DNA of 64,000 bases from Paraspadella gotoi (Eukaryota > Chaetognatha). The stretch is taken from the NCBI GenBank assembly GCA_051294375.1, contig CM119269.1:13670562-13734561 (forward strand), in the 5' to 3' direction. The position numbers were made by a program, and so were the translations under genes. Each line of letters opens with the position of its first letter. The stretch's first letter is position 1. Of the stretch, positions 33,642 through 47,506 are shown piece by piece. Below the pieces are notes generated by a model. That model saw nothing but the letters and a program-made list of their open reading frames with translations. It ran no database searches and had not been told where the DNA came from.

Positions 33642-34289
33642 TGAAGAACAGTAATTATTGATAAGTGTTAATGACAGAACCGTTCAATATAGCAGTCCTG
33701 AGCTTCGGATCAGGCTGTAACACCATGTTACAGGCGGGTTAAGCGCCCCGTCCCTCTTAACTGCTAGGCGGCCACCAGGCTAGAAACCCCGGACTTTGGG
33801 TTGGGAGGCGAATGACTTGCCTCCGGCACCAATGACGCTGATGAACGGTTGGTGGATTTTAGTCCACCATACATCCCCTTCCCGTAGGGAGAAGTCTGTT
33901 GCGTCTCTCAGTGAATTGTTGTTGTTGGTGGAAAGTTCGTCACCAAGTTGAGGCATGTCGCCTAATGTGTTGTGGGCGGAAGTGGCATCGCCAGTTGAGG
34001 CATGTCGCCTGAAAGTGTTGTTGTTGCTGTTGTGTTCGGAAGTCGGGCTCACCAATGAAGAGACAGTAATTATTGTTATGAGTTAGTGATAGAACCGTTC
34101 ATATAAGCAGTCCCTGAGCTTCGGATCAGGCTGTAACACCATGTTACAGGCGGGTTAACGCGCCCGCGTCCCTCTAACTGCTAGGCGGCACCAGGCTAGA
34201 ACCCCGGACCTTTGGGTTTGGGAGGCGAATGACTGGCCTCCGGCACCAATGACCGCTGATGAACGGTTGGTGGATTTTAGTCCACCATA
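33642..34289 (-). mobile_element. dimeric tRNA-derived SINE-like insertion, present only in copy A
   Basis: Two ~230-base direct repeats (about 33647-33870 and 34060-34289) flank ~190 bases of unrelated sequence. The minus strand reads like a tRNA: GAGGCCAGTCATTCGCCTCC, an anticodon-arm-like CTCCCAAACCCAAAGG, then GGGGTTCTAGCC (B-box-like). A hairpin TGGTGGATTTTAGTCCACCA sits near each end. CTGT occurs on both sides (33638-33641 and 34290-34293) and once at the empty site in copy B (42185-42188). Confidence 0.65.
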
Positions 34290-34523
34290 CTGTATAATAT
34301 AATATAATACGTATAATACAGATTCTGCACCGAGGACAAGGAAACTACTTCAGCGGAACGAAAGAAGTGAATATTTCATTAGCGTCACTTTTTTCGCAAA
34401 GAGTAAACTTAATGTATGTTAATGTTAATTTTGCTCCAATAAAACATTTCGGAGACGCTGTCTGCCACTATCTTTTAAATATCTATCTCTTTCTCTGTTT
34501 CTGTTTCCTTCCGTTACCCGCCA

Positions 34524-34561
<38 letters not shown>

Positions 34562-35029
34562 GTCTCTCTCTCTCTCCTCCTCTCTCTCTCCTCTCTCTCT
34601 CTCGTTTCCCCTCATTGTAGTCGAATGGTGGTGAACCTTCGCCCTCTTCAAGCGAGCTTTAATTAAAGAAAACAAAGACGACGACGAGACGGACGACGAC
34701 GACCACCCTCTAACTCACCTTTTTATCTTTGCCTTTTTATGCGCCTCTTTTTATAGATAAGATTTGTTTAAAAAAAACTTTTTAAAGAAGCCTTTTTACC
34801 CCCTGGCCTCTTTCAACAGCCCCAGCTTCTTCTCATCTTAATTCCCAACCCTCGTTGATATTAGCGGTCGAAAAAAAAAGAAACTTTTCCGTTTTTGATT
34901 GGGCTTTTTTAATTGTTTTTTAAATTGGCTTGTTGAATCTCCGTTTCTATTAGCCTTGTGTTTTGGCCTTTCTTCTCAAATTAGCCTTTCAAATAAAATT
35001 TTTCGATAAGACCTGTTGACATTTTAATG

Positions 35030-35335
35030 CGAACTTTCTGATTGGCCTTTTTGATATGAGCCCTTCTGATAATAGCCTTTCTGATTGGCCTTTTTGATAT
35101 GAGCCCTTCGTGATGACTCTTTTCTGAATTGGCCTTTTTGAATTATGAGCCCATCTGATGACCCTTTCCTGATTGCCTTTTTGATATTGGAGCCCTTCTG
35201 ATGACTTTTCTGATTGGCCTTTGTGATATGAGCCTTCTGATAACCTTTTCTGATGACCTTTTTATATTGAGTGACCTGTTCTCGATTGGACCACCTTTCT
35301 GACTTGGACTTTCCTGATATGCATTTACGATTACC
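35030..35335 (+). repeat. 41-bp tandem array (copy A)
   Basis: Units of TGATTGGCCTTTTTGATATG plus AGCCCTTCTGATGACCCTTTC. In copy B (43010-43265) successive units are exactly 41 bases apart. All long Lys/Arg/Ser ORFs here are repeat translations. Confidence 0.9.
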
Positions 35336-36157
35336 ACTCACTACGGACTCGATACTCCTTCCTTTTCTGAAATTTCAGGTCTAGTATTTTATGGAGTGAC
35401 TTTTCTCATTTGCTGTATGAACAGCATGTAATTAATTGGCTTTTCCTGACTTTTCCATTCGTCGCCTCCTTTTTCAAACTTTTATTATGGGAAAAAATGA
35501 AAAAAAAATCCCTCTGTGAATTTTCTAGATTTTTTCTCTGATAAAATCTACTCAACGCAACACCTCTTAAGACTCGCCACTGGGCGATTCATCTTATATT
35601 TTTTCATTTTAACGCATGACATCTTTTGTTCTTCGAAGTCGATAAAAGAAATCGACAAAATGGAGAGAGAGAGGAGAGAGAGAGAGTAGAGAGAGAGGAG
35701 AGAGGGATATTGTAAAGTTTGTAAGTTTGTAAGGGTCCGCTGACGCACCCTTTCAGATTATTGGAGGCGACGGTAAACGTTCTCGGTGATTGGGGTGAAG
35801 GAAAAACGATCTTGAACGACTCTAAAAATTCAACTTTAAGATAACATGAAGATTGGCTAAATCTTGTGAACCCGGTCAAATCTAATGGAAGTCACTTTTT
35901 CATTTTATGACGAGAGAAATCCAAATGAGAGAATGAATCCTTATAAATTTTTCTTCCGCTCTTTGCCCTTCGGTAAGCAAGAAAAAAAATCGTCGCCAAG
36001 TAACCGGAAAATTGGTATTTTAGAGACGAAGGTCGGACGAGCGACGACGTGTGACGCGACGACGACGACGAAGACGGCGAACGACGAAGACGACGACATA
36101 AATCTTAGCGCTTGACTGAAGCGTCTCTCTGAGTTTACGTACTTGAATGAGAAAGAC

Positions 36158-36207
<50 letters not shown>

Positions 36208-37029
36208 AGAAGAGAAGAGAGAGAGAGAGACGGCGGAAGGTGTTTTAATGATTATCGCGTTTCCGGGTTTCACGGTCAGTGGCGTACGGGTATCGGTACG
36301 AATCAGTCGTACTCACTACAGTGACAAATTACAATTGTAGCCAATGTACAATTGTACATAACAGTGTACAATACCTTCACACATGTTTATAGTTTCGATC
36401 CTTGCTTATATTCGCGATAAGCATTCCACGAGGCAGTGTATAAACTATAAATACTTTAAAATAGTATAATACTCTAGATCTACGCGATTTATTCGAATAC
36501 TACTAATAACAACGTGCAAATTCGATTCTAATATCAACAAACGAAGTTATCGTTGTATTAGAGAAAAAATCAGTCACGTTTGCCTGTTTGATGATTTTTT
36601 TACAAAAAAAAATCCTTTTATTAATTATAACAAAGCGACGTTTTTCCATGATCCGCAATATGAAAGCACGCAAACCTTAAAATCCTAATGAAAAAACTAT
36701 GATCTACAACACAATCATAGAGCTTGTAGTTCTTTGACACAAGTCACGCCCAGTTTTCTTAAATGAAAACAAAAAAACATTTGGAAAAGTCCCGGCTCGA
36801 ATGTCTCGCGATACAGTATAAGCGTGGTTTTACTATATTTTAAAAACAATTTAAAAAAATACTGTTAAATCCTTAAAGAAATAAAATTGATTTTAAAAAA
36901 AAAGTTCAAATGAAACCAACGAATTGCACGTCCAAGATAAAAAAAAATGGTAGAGTGAAACTATTACGCGAAAACTTTTCACCGAAAATGCGTTTCCACG
37001 AATTCGGAAACAAGCATTAACTTAACGAT

Positions 37030-37113
<84 letters not shown>
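37030..37113 (+). repeat. (CT)n microsatellite (copy A)
   Basis: CT runs with TTCG and CC interruptions; copy B counterpart at 44932-45001. Confidence 0.9.
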
Positions 37114-37118
<5 letters not shown>

Positions 37119-40100
37119 TAAACACCACAAGCGCCATGGAAACGTCTTAAGGTCAGTGAAATCCCCTGATCCGGTGTTATCGGGGAAAGGTCATCGTGTT
37201 TTTTCTTGAACTCGGGATTTCACTAAAGCGATGGAACGGATAGAATTTTTTCTTTTTTATTAGTTTGTTAATTCGACTTTTGTATTTGTTTTCGCCGCGA
37301 TTCACTTTCGGTCGGTTTTGTCGGGTCTGTCAGTCGGTATATCGTTTGTCGGTCTGTCCAAAAATGCTCATAACACGCCTACAGTTAGCGGCTCATTGTT
37401 AAGAAGGAAAATTTCTTTAATTTAAACCGAACTACTAGCGCCAAGCCTCAGGAAAATCCTAAAAACTATAAAGAAAAAAGAACGAATCTCCAAGGCTGTG
37501 CTATCATAAATACCACAGCGTTAAGAAAGTTATTGTAGTCATTAGTGTGATCACAGGGAAATAAACGTGAAAATAAAAGTCAACTGCGGCCCGCAACACA
37601 TATTGGATGAGAACCGATCTTGCTTTCACTTTCCGCAAGAGGAGAGAGATTAAACTTTCCTGGTCCAGGACGACTGCTCTTGTTTTTTGGTCATTGTCGG
37701 ATCAAATCTGAGTTCTGGGTACTTTCCCAAAACGCCCACTTGAATGTTAAAAAAATCCGTGTTATTAATTATAGTTTAAGGTACAAATTAAGTTTAGGAT
37801 TAAGTTTAGTGAGTTAGGGTTGGGGATAGGTTTAGATTTTTAATGAATCCTAAGTTGAAATTAAATTCAGGGATTAAGGAAAGAAATTGGGGCATCTTTT
37901 AGAAAAGAGAGCCCCAAATCTGAATTCTCTCGTGCGAAGCGGGGTCCCAATTCCGCTCGTCGAACTTTTATTTTCATGCCTGATACGAAATTTTGAAAAT
38001 CCCTGATGACGACATTGTGACATATCGCGACATATCTGTGACATATCATTGAGAAAAGTAAGAACTACCGACAATTTGATCATCGACCATGACGCGATGA
38101 GACCTGCCCGCAAAGCCTGACAAAGCCGACAATAGCCCTCTCGTTCCCTCGTCTGAATGCAATGCCTATTGTCGATTGAGAAAGCCTTCATACCCATCCT
38201 CCGGTTCCACTCGCACGCTCCACACACCTGGCGGCACCAATAAGAACAACAGAAGAAAATAAAGTGACGAGTTACGCCTCCGGCTTTATTTCTACTTTTT
38301 TGCTCTTTTTTTTCCTCTTTTTTTTACCAAAAAAAAAGTCTTTTTATGTTTTTTTCTTCCTTCCTTTTTCAGGAGAGGAAAAATAAAATCCAGAGAGTGA
38401 AATAAATTTGGTGTTTTATGAGGATGGAGAGAGGAAAAAAATATTATAAAATGGTGTGAGAAGCAATGTCTACGTAAAATCACTATTTTTTCTGCTGATC
38501 GCTCGTTTATATTATTAATATTTTTTTTGAGAGTTTAAAAAGTTGACAATAAATACTACAAAAAGTTAAGTGCGATTGGGTCGGGTCAGGCAGCCTGAGT
38601 TTGAGGATTTTCAGCAGATATGATGTTTGACGTGTCGGGTTATTAAGAGAGAAGAAATGAGTCACCAATCACTTTTTTTGGTTTAATTAATTTTTTGGAA
38701 TATTTTTTTTTCGCTTTTTTTTGCGACGCCGCTCTTAGTCTAATTTCTAATGCATTGTTCCATTGTTATTGTTTGGAAGTGTTGTTCTGGAATCAACCAC
38801 TTTTTAAATCTTTTGTTGTATTCTTTATTACTATAATTTAAGTCATAACTATAGATGAGTTTCTAAAACGATTGGTCACTTATCGGTTTTTCTTTATCTC
38901 AAACGACTAAATTTTAGCATGAATAAAAAATTCACCAATATCTTTTGTGATTTGTGAAAAGTTTTTTTGCGGGGGCGAGATCATTTTTCAACTGAGGAGA
39001 TAGAACGAAAGACCACGTCTGATTCCCAAACAAGTCGTGGCACAGAAAGCAGTGAGAGTCGCGGTGAGAGCGAAAGTTGTGAGTCTTTTGTAATGCTTTT
39101 CAACTCGTCTAAGCTTATTTTTTAGTCTGACGGGAATTTAGTTGGAAAATCAAGGATGCGAGAATGGAGAAGAAGGAGTGATCTTCCTCTCTGCAATCTC
39201 CTCTCTCTTCTCGTCTCATCTCTCCTCGCTCTCTCTCTCTCTCCTCTTCTCTCTTTTTGGTGTCCGTCCCCTTTCTTTTTTATGTGGCCACTTGGACAGT
39301 TTGACCACGCGTCGCATCCCTGATCTAAGGGAAAGTACAAAGTTTTGTCACCACTTTCGCTTTAAAATCATAATTTCGTTCCGCTTAAAACTGAATTTAA
39401 TAAATCTCTTCATCAACAATCCTTTTTTTTTTTAATACGACATATCTTCGCTAATAATCCAAAGGTATGATTTTTGTTTTTCGTGTTTCGTGCGCGCTTG
39501 CCATGAGTTGGTTAAAGTTCGGGGAAAACATGGAAACATATTATTTTAAAAAAAATATAAATAAACCGAATGAGTTGGGGGGAGAAAATCATTTCCAATT
39601 TTTTTCAAATCGATAAAAAGTCTCAATTAAATCCGAATAAATAAATCGCATGGAATAAAATCAACCGGCGAATTTTTTTATTTCTCTCTCCCTCAGAAGA
39701 AAGCAAAAAAAAGGACGTCACACTCGATATTGAGCAGTGTCAACAGAAATAACGTACAACAGTCAACAGCGAAAAACGGACATTAAACAACAACGATTTC
39801 GGCACGACAAAGTCGAGGATAAAGTCACCAAAACGAACGAGCAAGCAGCTCCGGGCCCGGACCTGAACATGGGATAAAGGAAAATCGGATGCGAGATGTC
39901 AGGACAAAAATCGACGACGATGAATCGAAATTGGAAAATTAAAGGAAATTGGAAATTGAAAATTCAGGTAGATTCAGATTTTGATTAAACAATTTTTTTT
40001 TTCTTAATAGACCGTTCAATTTAGTTTATTTATTGCGTAAACGCTTGAATTTTTTTTAAATTTTGCCCTGAAGCATGAAAACAAGAACAGCGCGAAAGGG

Positions 40101-41537
40101 TGAAAGGCGAGGCGATAGCTGCAGTTGGTAAAGTCGGTGGTAGGTGTGCCTTGGCAGGCGGAAGTGGTAGCGGGGTTAAAGCGGAGCGATAGTGAACAGT
40201 GAAAGCGGAATGGTATCGCGGAAAGGAAAATGAACGGTAGAACGGAGGGATTGTAAAAAAAAAAAAATCGACAAAAGTCGGTAAAATAATCTTTTTTATG
40301 CGTCGCCAACGAAAGTTTATCTCGTGTTGAAGTCAGCTGTAAGTTGTTGTTTCGTTTCGTCCCGTTTCCGTCTCCGTCGTCATCGTCGCGTCGATCGTTG
40401 TCTTCATCGTTGACTTCATCGGTCGTCATCCGCGTCGGTAGTCGCTTTACGGTCGTCTTAGTCTTCGTCACTAAGATGACGATAAATGGGAACAAAAAAA
40501 ACTGGATTTATTGATGGATGAAGAAAACCTCATTTACCCTTGAAATCAAACGAGCGGAGAGGCGGATGCCTGCAAAGAGTGATGCCGATGCTGCATGAAG
40601 TGAGATATGCCCTCTGGGTTGAGTCGATGCAGTTGTTTTTTTGTGTTTTTTATTTCGCTAAGTTTTTTTTTTTTAGGCTTAAGGGTTTTCTACTCACCTA
40701 ATTTCTTGGTTTTTATTTCGGGCCTTTCGCGCATTTTTTTTATTCTTTATATTCTTATTTTCCTCCCTCTTTTTATCCTAAATTGTCTTTTCCTTCTTTA
40801 CTTTCCTTCTTTTATTTTCTCGCCCTCCTATTTCCCCCTTTATCTCACCTCTTTTTATTTCACTTTCCTTTTTTTTTCGAGGTTCGCGCGACGCGCAGAC
40901 TCACGAGAAACGCAATTCGAAGGCAGTTGTGGTTTTCGTTGTTGTTGTTGTCGTTGTCCACGAAGTTTCGCTGTTGCCCATTTCAGGATCCTTGTGGCTG
41001 AATATACTAAATATGTAATTCATTTTAGTTCATTTGTTTCATTGGGGCCTTTGTTTTTTTTTGGTAAATAGTAATATAAAGTAGTACCAATTTCTTTTCC
41101 AAATTCCGCAGTTGAATGTCGGCCAAAAGGAGAAGGATTAGAATTGATTAAAATTATGATGCAGGAAAGAAGGATTAAGATTACGGATTAGAATTATGAT
41201 ACAAGAGAAAAGAATTAGGATTAAGGATTAGAATTATGATGCAGGAGAGAAGGATTAGGATTAAGGATTTAAATTATGATGCAGGAGAGAAGGATTAGGA
41301 TTAAGAATTAGAATTATGATGTAGGAGAGAAGGATTAGAATTAAGGATTTAAATTACGATGCAGGAGAGAAGGATTAGGATTAAGGATTAGAATTATGAT
41401 GTAGGAGAGAAGGATTATGATCACTAATGGAATTAGGGCCATCTTGAAAAGGACCGCCAAAAAAAATGGGGTAGTTGTCGTGATTGTTTCGGTCTTTCCA
41501 CGACCCGCGTTCATTCGACCTCAGTTCTGATGGAACA

Positions 41538-41640
41538 ATGACTCGTTTAACTGCAACATTGACTTTCATGTTGTTTTTGTTTATGTTTCTGCCTCATTTT
41601 TTTGGGTCGCAAACGCGAATAACGGAATATTTATGTTGTG
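41538..41640 (+). CDS. signal-peptide first coding exon, copy B
   Basis: Same start and hydrophobic core as copy A (MTRLTATLTFMLFLFMFLPH), then FFGSQTRITEYLCC and G|GTAAAA. As an N-terminal secretory signal it would place the product outside the cell or in the membrane. This copy lies 5.9 kb upstream of the charged exon at 47507 on the same strand. Confidence 0.5.
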
Positions 41641-42404
41641 GTAAAAGCATTCAGAATTTCGTTGGGTTTATTTCTTTGCCAGGCAACGAGCTGATCTAGT
41701 GTTAACTTTGCCACCAAGCAAATAAATATTTACTCTGGTGTTACTTAAGTTTGCTGTGGTCTAAATAAATATCTAAATAACGTGCGCATAGTATGCAGAT
41801 AAAAGTATTTTACAGAATAATATTTACACTTTCGATTTGAAACTCTCTCACTCTTCTTTACTCTAAAGAGCAGTCATGGATTCCGGTAAACCATTAAGTT
41901 ATAAAAAGTTTTAAAATAAAACCTTGAAATCTGCCAAGTGACTGAATTAAAAATACTGCGGCGACTCGAACTGTGGACGATTTTAATTGAGAAAAAATAT
42001 GAAGCGAAAGTAATCGAGTCTCCCTTCGTCCAGGGAGTTTTAAACAAAAAAGAAAAAGAAAAGAAAAAAATTAAAAATCAATGTCAAAACCTTTTAAGGA
42101 AATTGAATATAGATTCAATCAACTCGACTAATATGTTCTCTCTCTTCAGACTTCAGGAAAGGAATTGAAATATACAATACGTATCTGTATAATATAATAT
42201 AATACGTATAATACAGATTCTGCACCGAGGACAAGGAAACTACTTCAGCGGAACGAAGAAGTGATATTTCATTAGCTGTCACTTTTTTCGCAAGGAGTAA
42301 ACTTAATGTATGTTAATGTTAATTTTGCTCCAATAAAACATTTCGGACGCTGTCTGCCACTATCTTTAAATATCTATCTCTTTCTCTGTTTCTGTTTCTT
42401 CCGT

Positions 42405-42642
42405 NNNNNNNNNNNNNNNNNNNNNNNNNNNNNNNNNNNNNNNNNNNNNNNNNNNNNNNNNNNNNNNNNNNNNNNNNNNNNNNNNNNNNNNNNNNNNNNN
42501 NNNNNNNNNNNNNNNNNNNNNNNNNNNNNNNNNNNNNNNNNNNNNNNNNNNNNNNNNNNNNNNNNNNNNNNNNNNNNNNNNNNNNNNNNNNNNNNNNNNN
42601 NNNNNNNNNNNNNNNNNNNNNNNNNNNNNNNNNNNNNNNNNN
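42405..42642. other. assembly gap (238 N)
   Basis: Corresponds to the CT-repeat region 34520-34690 of copy A. A second gap of 187 N is at 42741-42927. Confidence 0.99.
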
Positions 42643-43009
42643 ACGACGACGACGACGACGACGACGACCACCTCTACCTCACCTTTTTATCATTTGCCTT
42701 TTATGGCCTCCTTTTTAAAGTAAATTTTTCTTTAAAAAAANNNNNNNNNNNNNNNNNNNNNNNNNNNNNNNNNNNNNNNNNNNNNNNNNNNNNNNNNNNN
42801 NNNNNNNNNNNNNNNNNNNNNNNNNNNNNNNNNNNNNNNNNNNNNNNNNNNNNNNNNNNNNNNNNNNNNNNNNNNNNNNNNNNNNNNNNNNNNNNNNNNN
42901 NNNNNNNNNNNNNNNNNNNNNNNNNNNTTGTTTTGGCCTTTCTTTTCAAATTAGCCTTTCAAATAAAATTTTTCGATAAGACCTGTTTGACATTTTTAAT
43001 CGAACTTTC

Positions 43010-43265
43010 TGATTGGCCTTTTTGATATGAGCCCTTCTGATAACCCTTTCTGATTGGCCTTTTTGATATGAGCCCTTCTGATGACTCTTTCTGATTGGCC
43101 TTTTTGATATGAGCCCATCTGATGACCCTTTCTGATTGGCCTTTTTGATATGAGCCCTTCTGATGACCTTTTCTGATTGGCCTTTGTGATATGAGCCCTT
43201 CTGATAACCCTTTCTGATTGACCTTTTTGATATGAGACCTTCTGATGACCCTTTCTGATTGACTT
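43010..43265 (+). repeat. 41-bp tandem array (copy B)
   Basis: Six units; GATATGAGCCC starts recur every 41 bases (43024, 43065, 43106). Confidence 0.93.
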
Positions 43266-43610
43266 TCCTGATATGCATTTACGATTACCACTCACTACGA
43301 CTGATACTCCTTCCTTTTCTGAAATTTCAGGTCAGTATTTTTATGAGTGACTTTTCTCATTTGCTGTATGACAGCATGTAATTAATTGGCTTTTCTGACT
43401 TTTCCATTCGCCTCCCTTTTCAACTTTTTATTGGAAAAATGAAAAAAAAATCCCTCTTGAATTTTCTTGATTTTTTTCTCCTGATAAAAATCTAACTCAA
43501 CGCAACGACCTCTTAAGACGTCGCCACTGGCGATTAGTCTTTTATTTTTTCATTTTAACGATGACATCTTTTGTTTCTTGAAGATCGATAAAAGAAATCG
43601 ACAAAATGGA

Positions 43611-43663
<53 letters not shown>

Positions 43664-44076
43664 AAAGTTGTAAAGTTGTAAGGGTCCAGCTGACGCACCC
43701 TTTCAGATTATTGAGGCGAGGTAAGTTTCTCGGTGATTGGGTGAGGAAAACGATCTGAACGACTCTAAAAATTCAACTTTAGATAACATGAAGATTGGCT
43801 AATCTTGTGACACCGTCAATCTAATGATAGTCACTTTTATCATTTTATGACGAGAGAAATCCAAATGAGAGAATGAATCCCTTAAATTTTTCTTCCGCTC
43901 TTTGCCTTCGGTAAGCAAGAAAAAAATCGTCGCCAAGAACCGGAAAATTGGTATTTAGAGACGAAGGTGACGGCGACGACGACGACGACGACGACGAAGA
44001 CGACGACGACGAAGACGACGACCATAAATCTTAGCGCTTGACTGAGCGTCTCTCTGAGTTTACGTTTGAATGAGAA

Positions 44077-44079
<3 letters not shown>

Positions 44080-44154
<75 letters not shown>
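44080..44154 (+). repeat. (GA)n microsatellite (copy B)
   Basis: About 37 units. A group of short palindromes (TACAATTGTAC repeated) follows at 44244-44293. Confidence 0.95.
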
Positions 44155-44156
<2 letters not shown>

Positions 44157-44932
44157 GGCGGAAGGTGTTTAATGATTATCGAGTTTCCGGGTTCATCGTC
44201 AGGTGGCGTTACGGGTTCGTACGATATCAGTCGTTACTACTACAGTGTACAATTACAATTGTACAATGTACAATTGTACATACATTGTACAATACCTTCA
44301 CACATGTTTATAGTTTCGATCCTTGCTTATCATTCGATAAGTCATTCCACCGAGGCAGTGTATAAACTATAAATACTTTAAATAGTATAATACTCTAGAT
44401 TCTACGCGATTTAATTCAATACTACTAATACAACGTGCAAATTCGATTTAATATCAACAAACGAAGTTATCGTTGATTAGGAGAAAAAAATCAAGTCACG
44501 TTTTCCTGTTGATGATTTTTTACAAAAAAAAATCCTTTTATTAATTCATAACAAAGCGACGTTTTCCTGATCCGCAAATATAAACACGCAAACCTTAAAA
44601 TCCTAATGAAAAACTATGATTACAACCAAATCATAGAGCTTGTAGTTCTTTGACACAAGTACACGCAGTTTTCTAAATAAAAAACAAAAAAACATTTGAA
44701 AGTCGGCTCGAATGTCTCGCGATACATATAGCGTGGTTTTTATATTTTAAAAAACAATTTAAAAATACTGTAAAATCCTTAAAGAAATAAAATGATTTTT
44801 AAAAAAAGTTCAAATGAAACCAACGAATTGCACGTCCAAGATAAAAAAAATGGTAGATGAAACTTTACGCGAAAACTTTTCAACCGAAAATCGTTTCCAC
44901 GAATTCGGAAACAAAGCATTAACTTAACGAGC

Positions 44933-44998
<66 letters not shown>

Positions 44999-47020
44999 CT
45001 CTTAAACACAAACAAGCGCCATGGAAACGTCTAAGGTTAGTAAATCCCCCTGAATCCGGGTGTATCGGGGAAAGGTCATCGTGTTTTTTCTTGAACTCGG
45101 GATTTCACTAAAGCGATGGACGGATAGAATTTTTTCTTTTTTTTAGTTTGTTATTCGACTTTTGTATTTTAGTTTCGCCGCGATTCACTTTTCGGTCGGT
45201 TTGTCGGTCTGTCAGTCGGTATATCTGTTTGTCGGTCTGTCCCAAAAATGCTCATAACACGCCTACAGTTAGCGGCTCATTTGTTAAGAAGGGAAAATCT
45301 TTAAATTTAACCGACTACTAGCGCCGCCTCCAGGAAATCCTAAAACTATAAAGAAAAAAGACGGAATTCCAATGCTGTGCTTATCATAAATACACAGGTT
45401 AAGAAAGTTATTGTAGTCATGTGATCACAGGGAAATAAACGTGAAAATAAAGTCACTGCGGCGCAACACATTGGATGAACCGATCTTGTTTCACTTTCCG
45501 CGAGAGAGAGATTAAACTTTCTGTCCAGGGACGACTGCTCTTTTTTTTGGTCATTGTCGGATCAAATCTGAGTCTTACTTTCCCAAACCGCCCACTTGAA
45601 GTTAAAAAATCCGTGTTATTAATTATAGTTAAGGGTAACAATTAAGTTTAAGGATTAAGTTAGTGATTAGGGTTAGGGGATAAGGTTTAGATTTTTAATG
45701 AATCCTAAAGTTGAAATTAAATTCAGGGATTAAGGAACAGAAATGGGGCTCTTTTAGAAAAGAGAGCCCAAATCTGAATTGCTCTCGTGCGAAGCGGGGT
45801 CCCATTCCGCTCGTCGAACTTTTATTTCATCCTGATACGAAATTTGAAAATCCCTGATGACGACATTGTGACATATCAGCGACATATCTGTGACATATCA
45901 TTGAGAAAAGTAAGAACTACCCGACAACTTTGATCCTCGACCATGACGCGATGAGACCTGCCCGACAAAGCCTGACAAAGCCCGACAAAGCCCTCTCGTT
46001 CCCTCGTCTGAATGCAATGCCATTGTCGATTGAGAAGCCTTCATACCCCATCCTCCGGTTCCACTCGCACGCCCACCACCTGGCGGCAACCAAAAGAACA
46101 ACAGAAGAAAATAAAAAGTGACGAGTTACGCCTCCGGCTTTTATTTCTACTTTTTGCTCTTTTTTTCCTCTTTTTTTTTACCAAAAAAAAGTTCTTTTAT
46201 GTGTTTTTTCCTTCCTTCCTTTTTCAGGAGGGAAAAAAATATAAAATCCAGAGGAGTGAAATAAATTTGTGTTTATGAGGATGGAGAGAGGGAAAAAATA
46301 TTATAAAAATGGTTGAGCAAGCAATGTCTCGTAAAATCACTATTTTTCTGCTGATCACTCGTTTTATTTTATTTATTTAAACGAATAATTATATTTTTTA
46401 GAGTTTAAAAGTTGACAAATAAATACTAAAAAAAAGTTAAGTGCGATGGTCCGGGGTCAGGACAGCCCTGAGTTTGAGGATTTCAGAGATATGATGTTGA
46501 TCTGTCGTTATTAAAAAAAAAATAATCCAATCACTTTTTTTGTTCAATTAATTTTTTTTTGAATATTTTTTTTTTGTCGCTTTTTTTTGCGACAGTCCCT
46601 CTTAGTCTTAATTTCTAATCATTTTTCATTGTTATTGTTTTGAGTTGTGTTCTGGAATTCACCAATTTTTAAACTCTCTTTTGTATTCTTTATTACTAAA
46701 TTAGTCATAACTAGTAATGATTTCTAAACGATTGTCACTTATCGTTTTTCTTTATCTTCAAACGACTAAATTTTAGCCATGAATAAAAAATTCACCAAAT
46801 ATCTTTTTGTGAATTTGTGAAAGTTTTTTCGGGGCGAAACTCATTTTTCACTAGGAATAAAACGAAGACCACGTCTGATTCCCAAAAAGTCTCACAAAAC
46901 AGTGAGAGTCGCGTGAGAGCAAAAGTTGTGATTCTTTTGTAATCTTTTCACTCTCTAACTTATTTTTTAGTCTGACGGGATTTAGTTGAAAAATCAAGGA
47001 TCGAAATGGAAAAAAATGCA

Positions 47021-47070
<50 letters not shown>

Positions 47071-47506
47071 CTCTTTTTGTGTCGTTCCCCTTTTCTTTTT
47101 ATGTGGCCACTGGACAGTTCTGACCACGGTCCATCCCTGATCTAAGGACAAGTTACAAAAGTTTTGTCACCACTTTCGCTTAAAATCATAATTTCGTTTC
47201 CGCTTAAAACTGAATTAATAAAAATCTCTTCTCAACAATCCTTTTTTTTTTTATAACGACATATCTTCGCTAATAATCCAAAGGTATTATTTTTTTTTCT
47301 GTTCGTGCCGTTGCCATGAGTTGGTTAAATTCGCGGGGAAAACATGGAACATATTCATTTTAAAAAAAATATAAATAACCGAAATGAGTTGGGGGGAGAA
47401 TCAATTTTCAATTTTTTCAAATCGATAAAAAGTCTCAATTTAAATCCGAATAAATAAATGCATGGAATAAATCAACCGCGAATTTTTTTATTTCTCTCTC
47501 CCTCAG

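Larger units (their letters stand above)
32335..40878 (+). repeat. direct repeat, copy A (8.5 kb)
   Basis: Collinear with 40879-48657. Differences are overwhelmingly one-base indels plus microsatellite length changes and one 648-base insertion. Within it: signal-peptide exon (32994-33096), 40-bp repeat array (32590-32880), 41-bp repeat array (35030-35330), CT/GA arrays (34526-34606, 36157-36232, 37030-37113) and a broken counterpart (about 39705-39965) of the coding exon at 47507-47764. Confidence 0.93.

Noticed and set aside
42946-43295. Three overlapping ~100-codon basic proteins on the minus strand
   Set aside because: They are the three frames of the 41-bp array.
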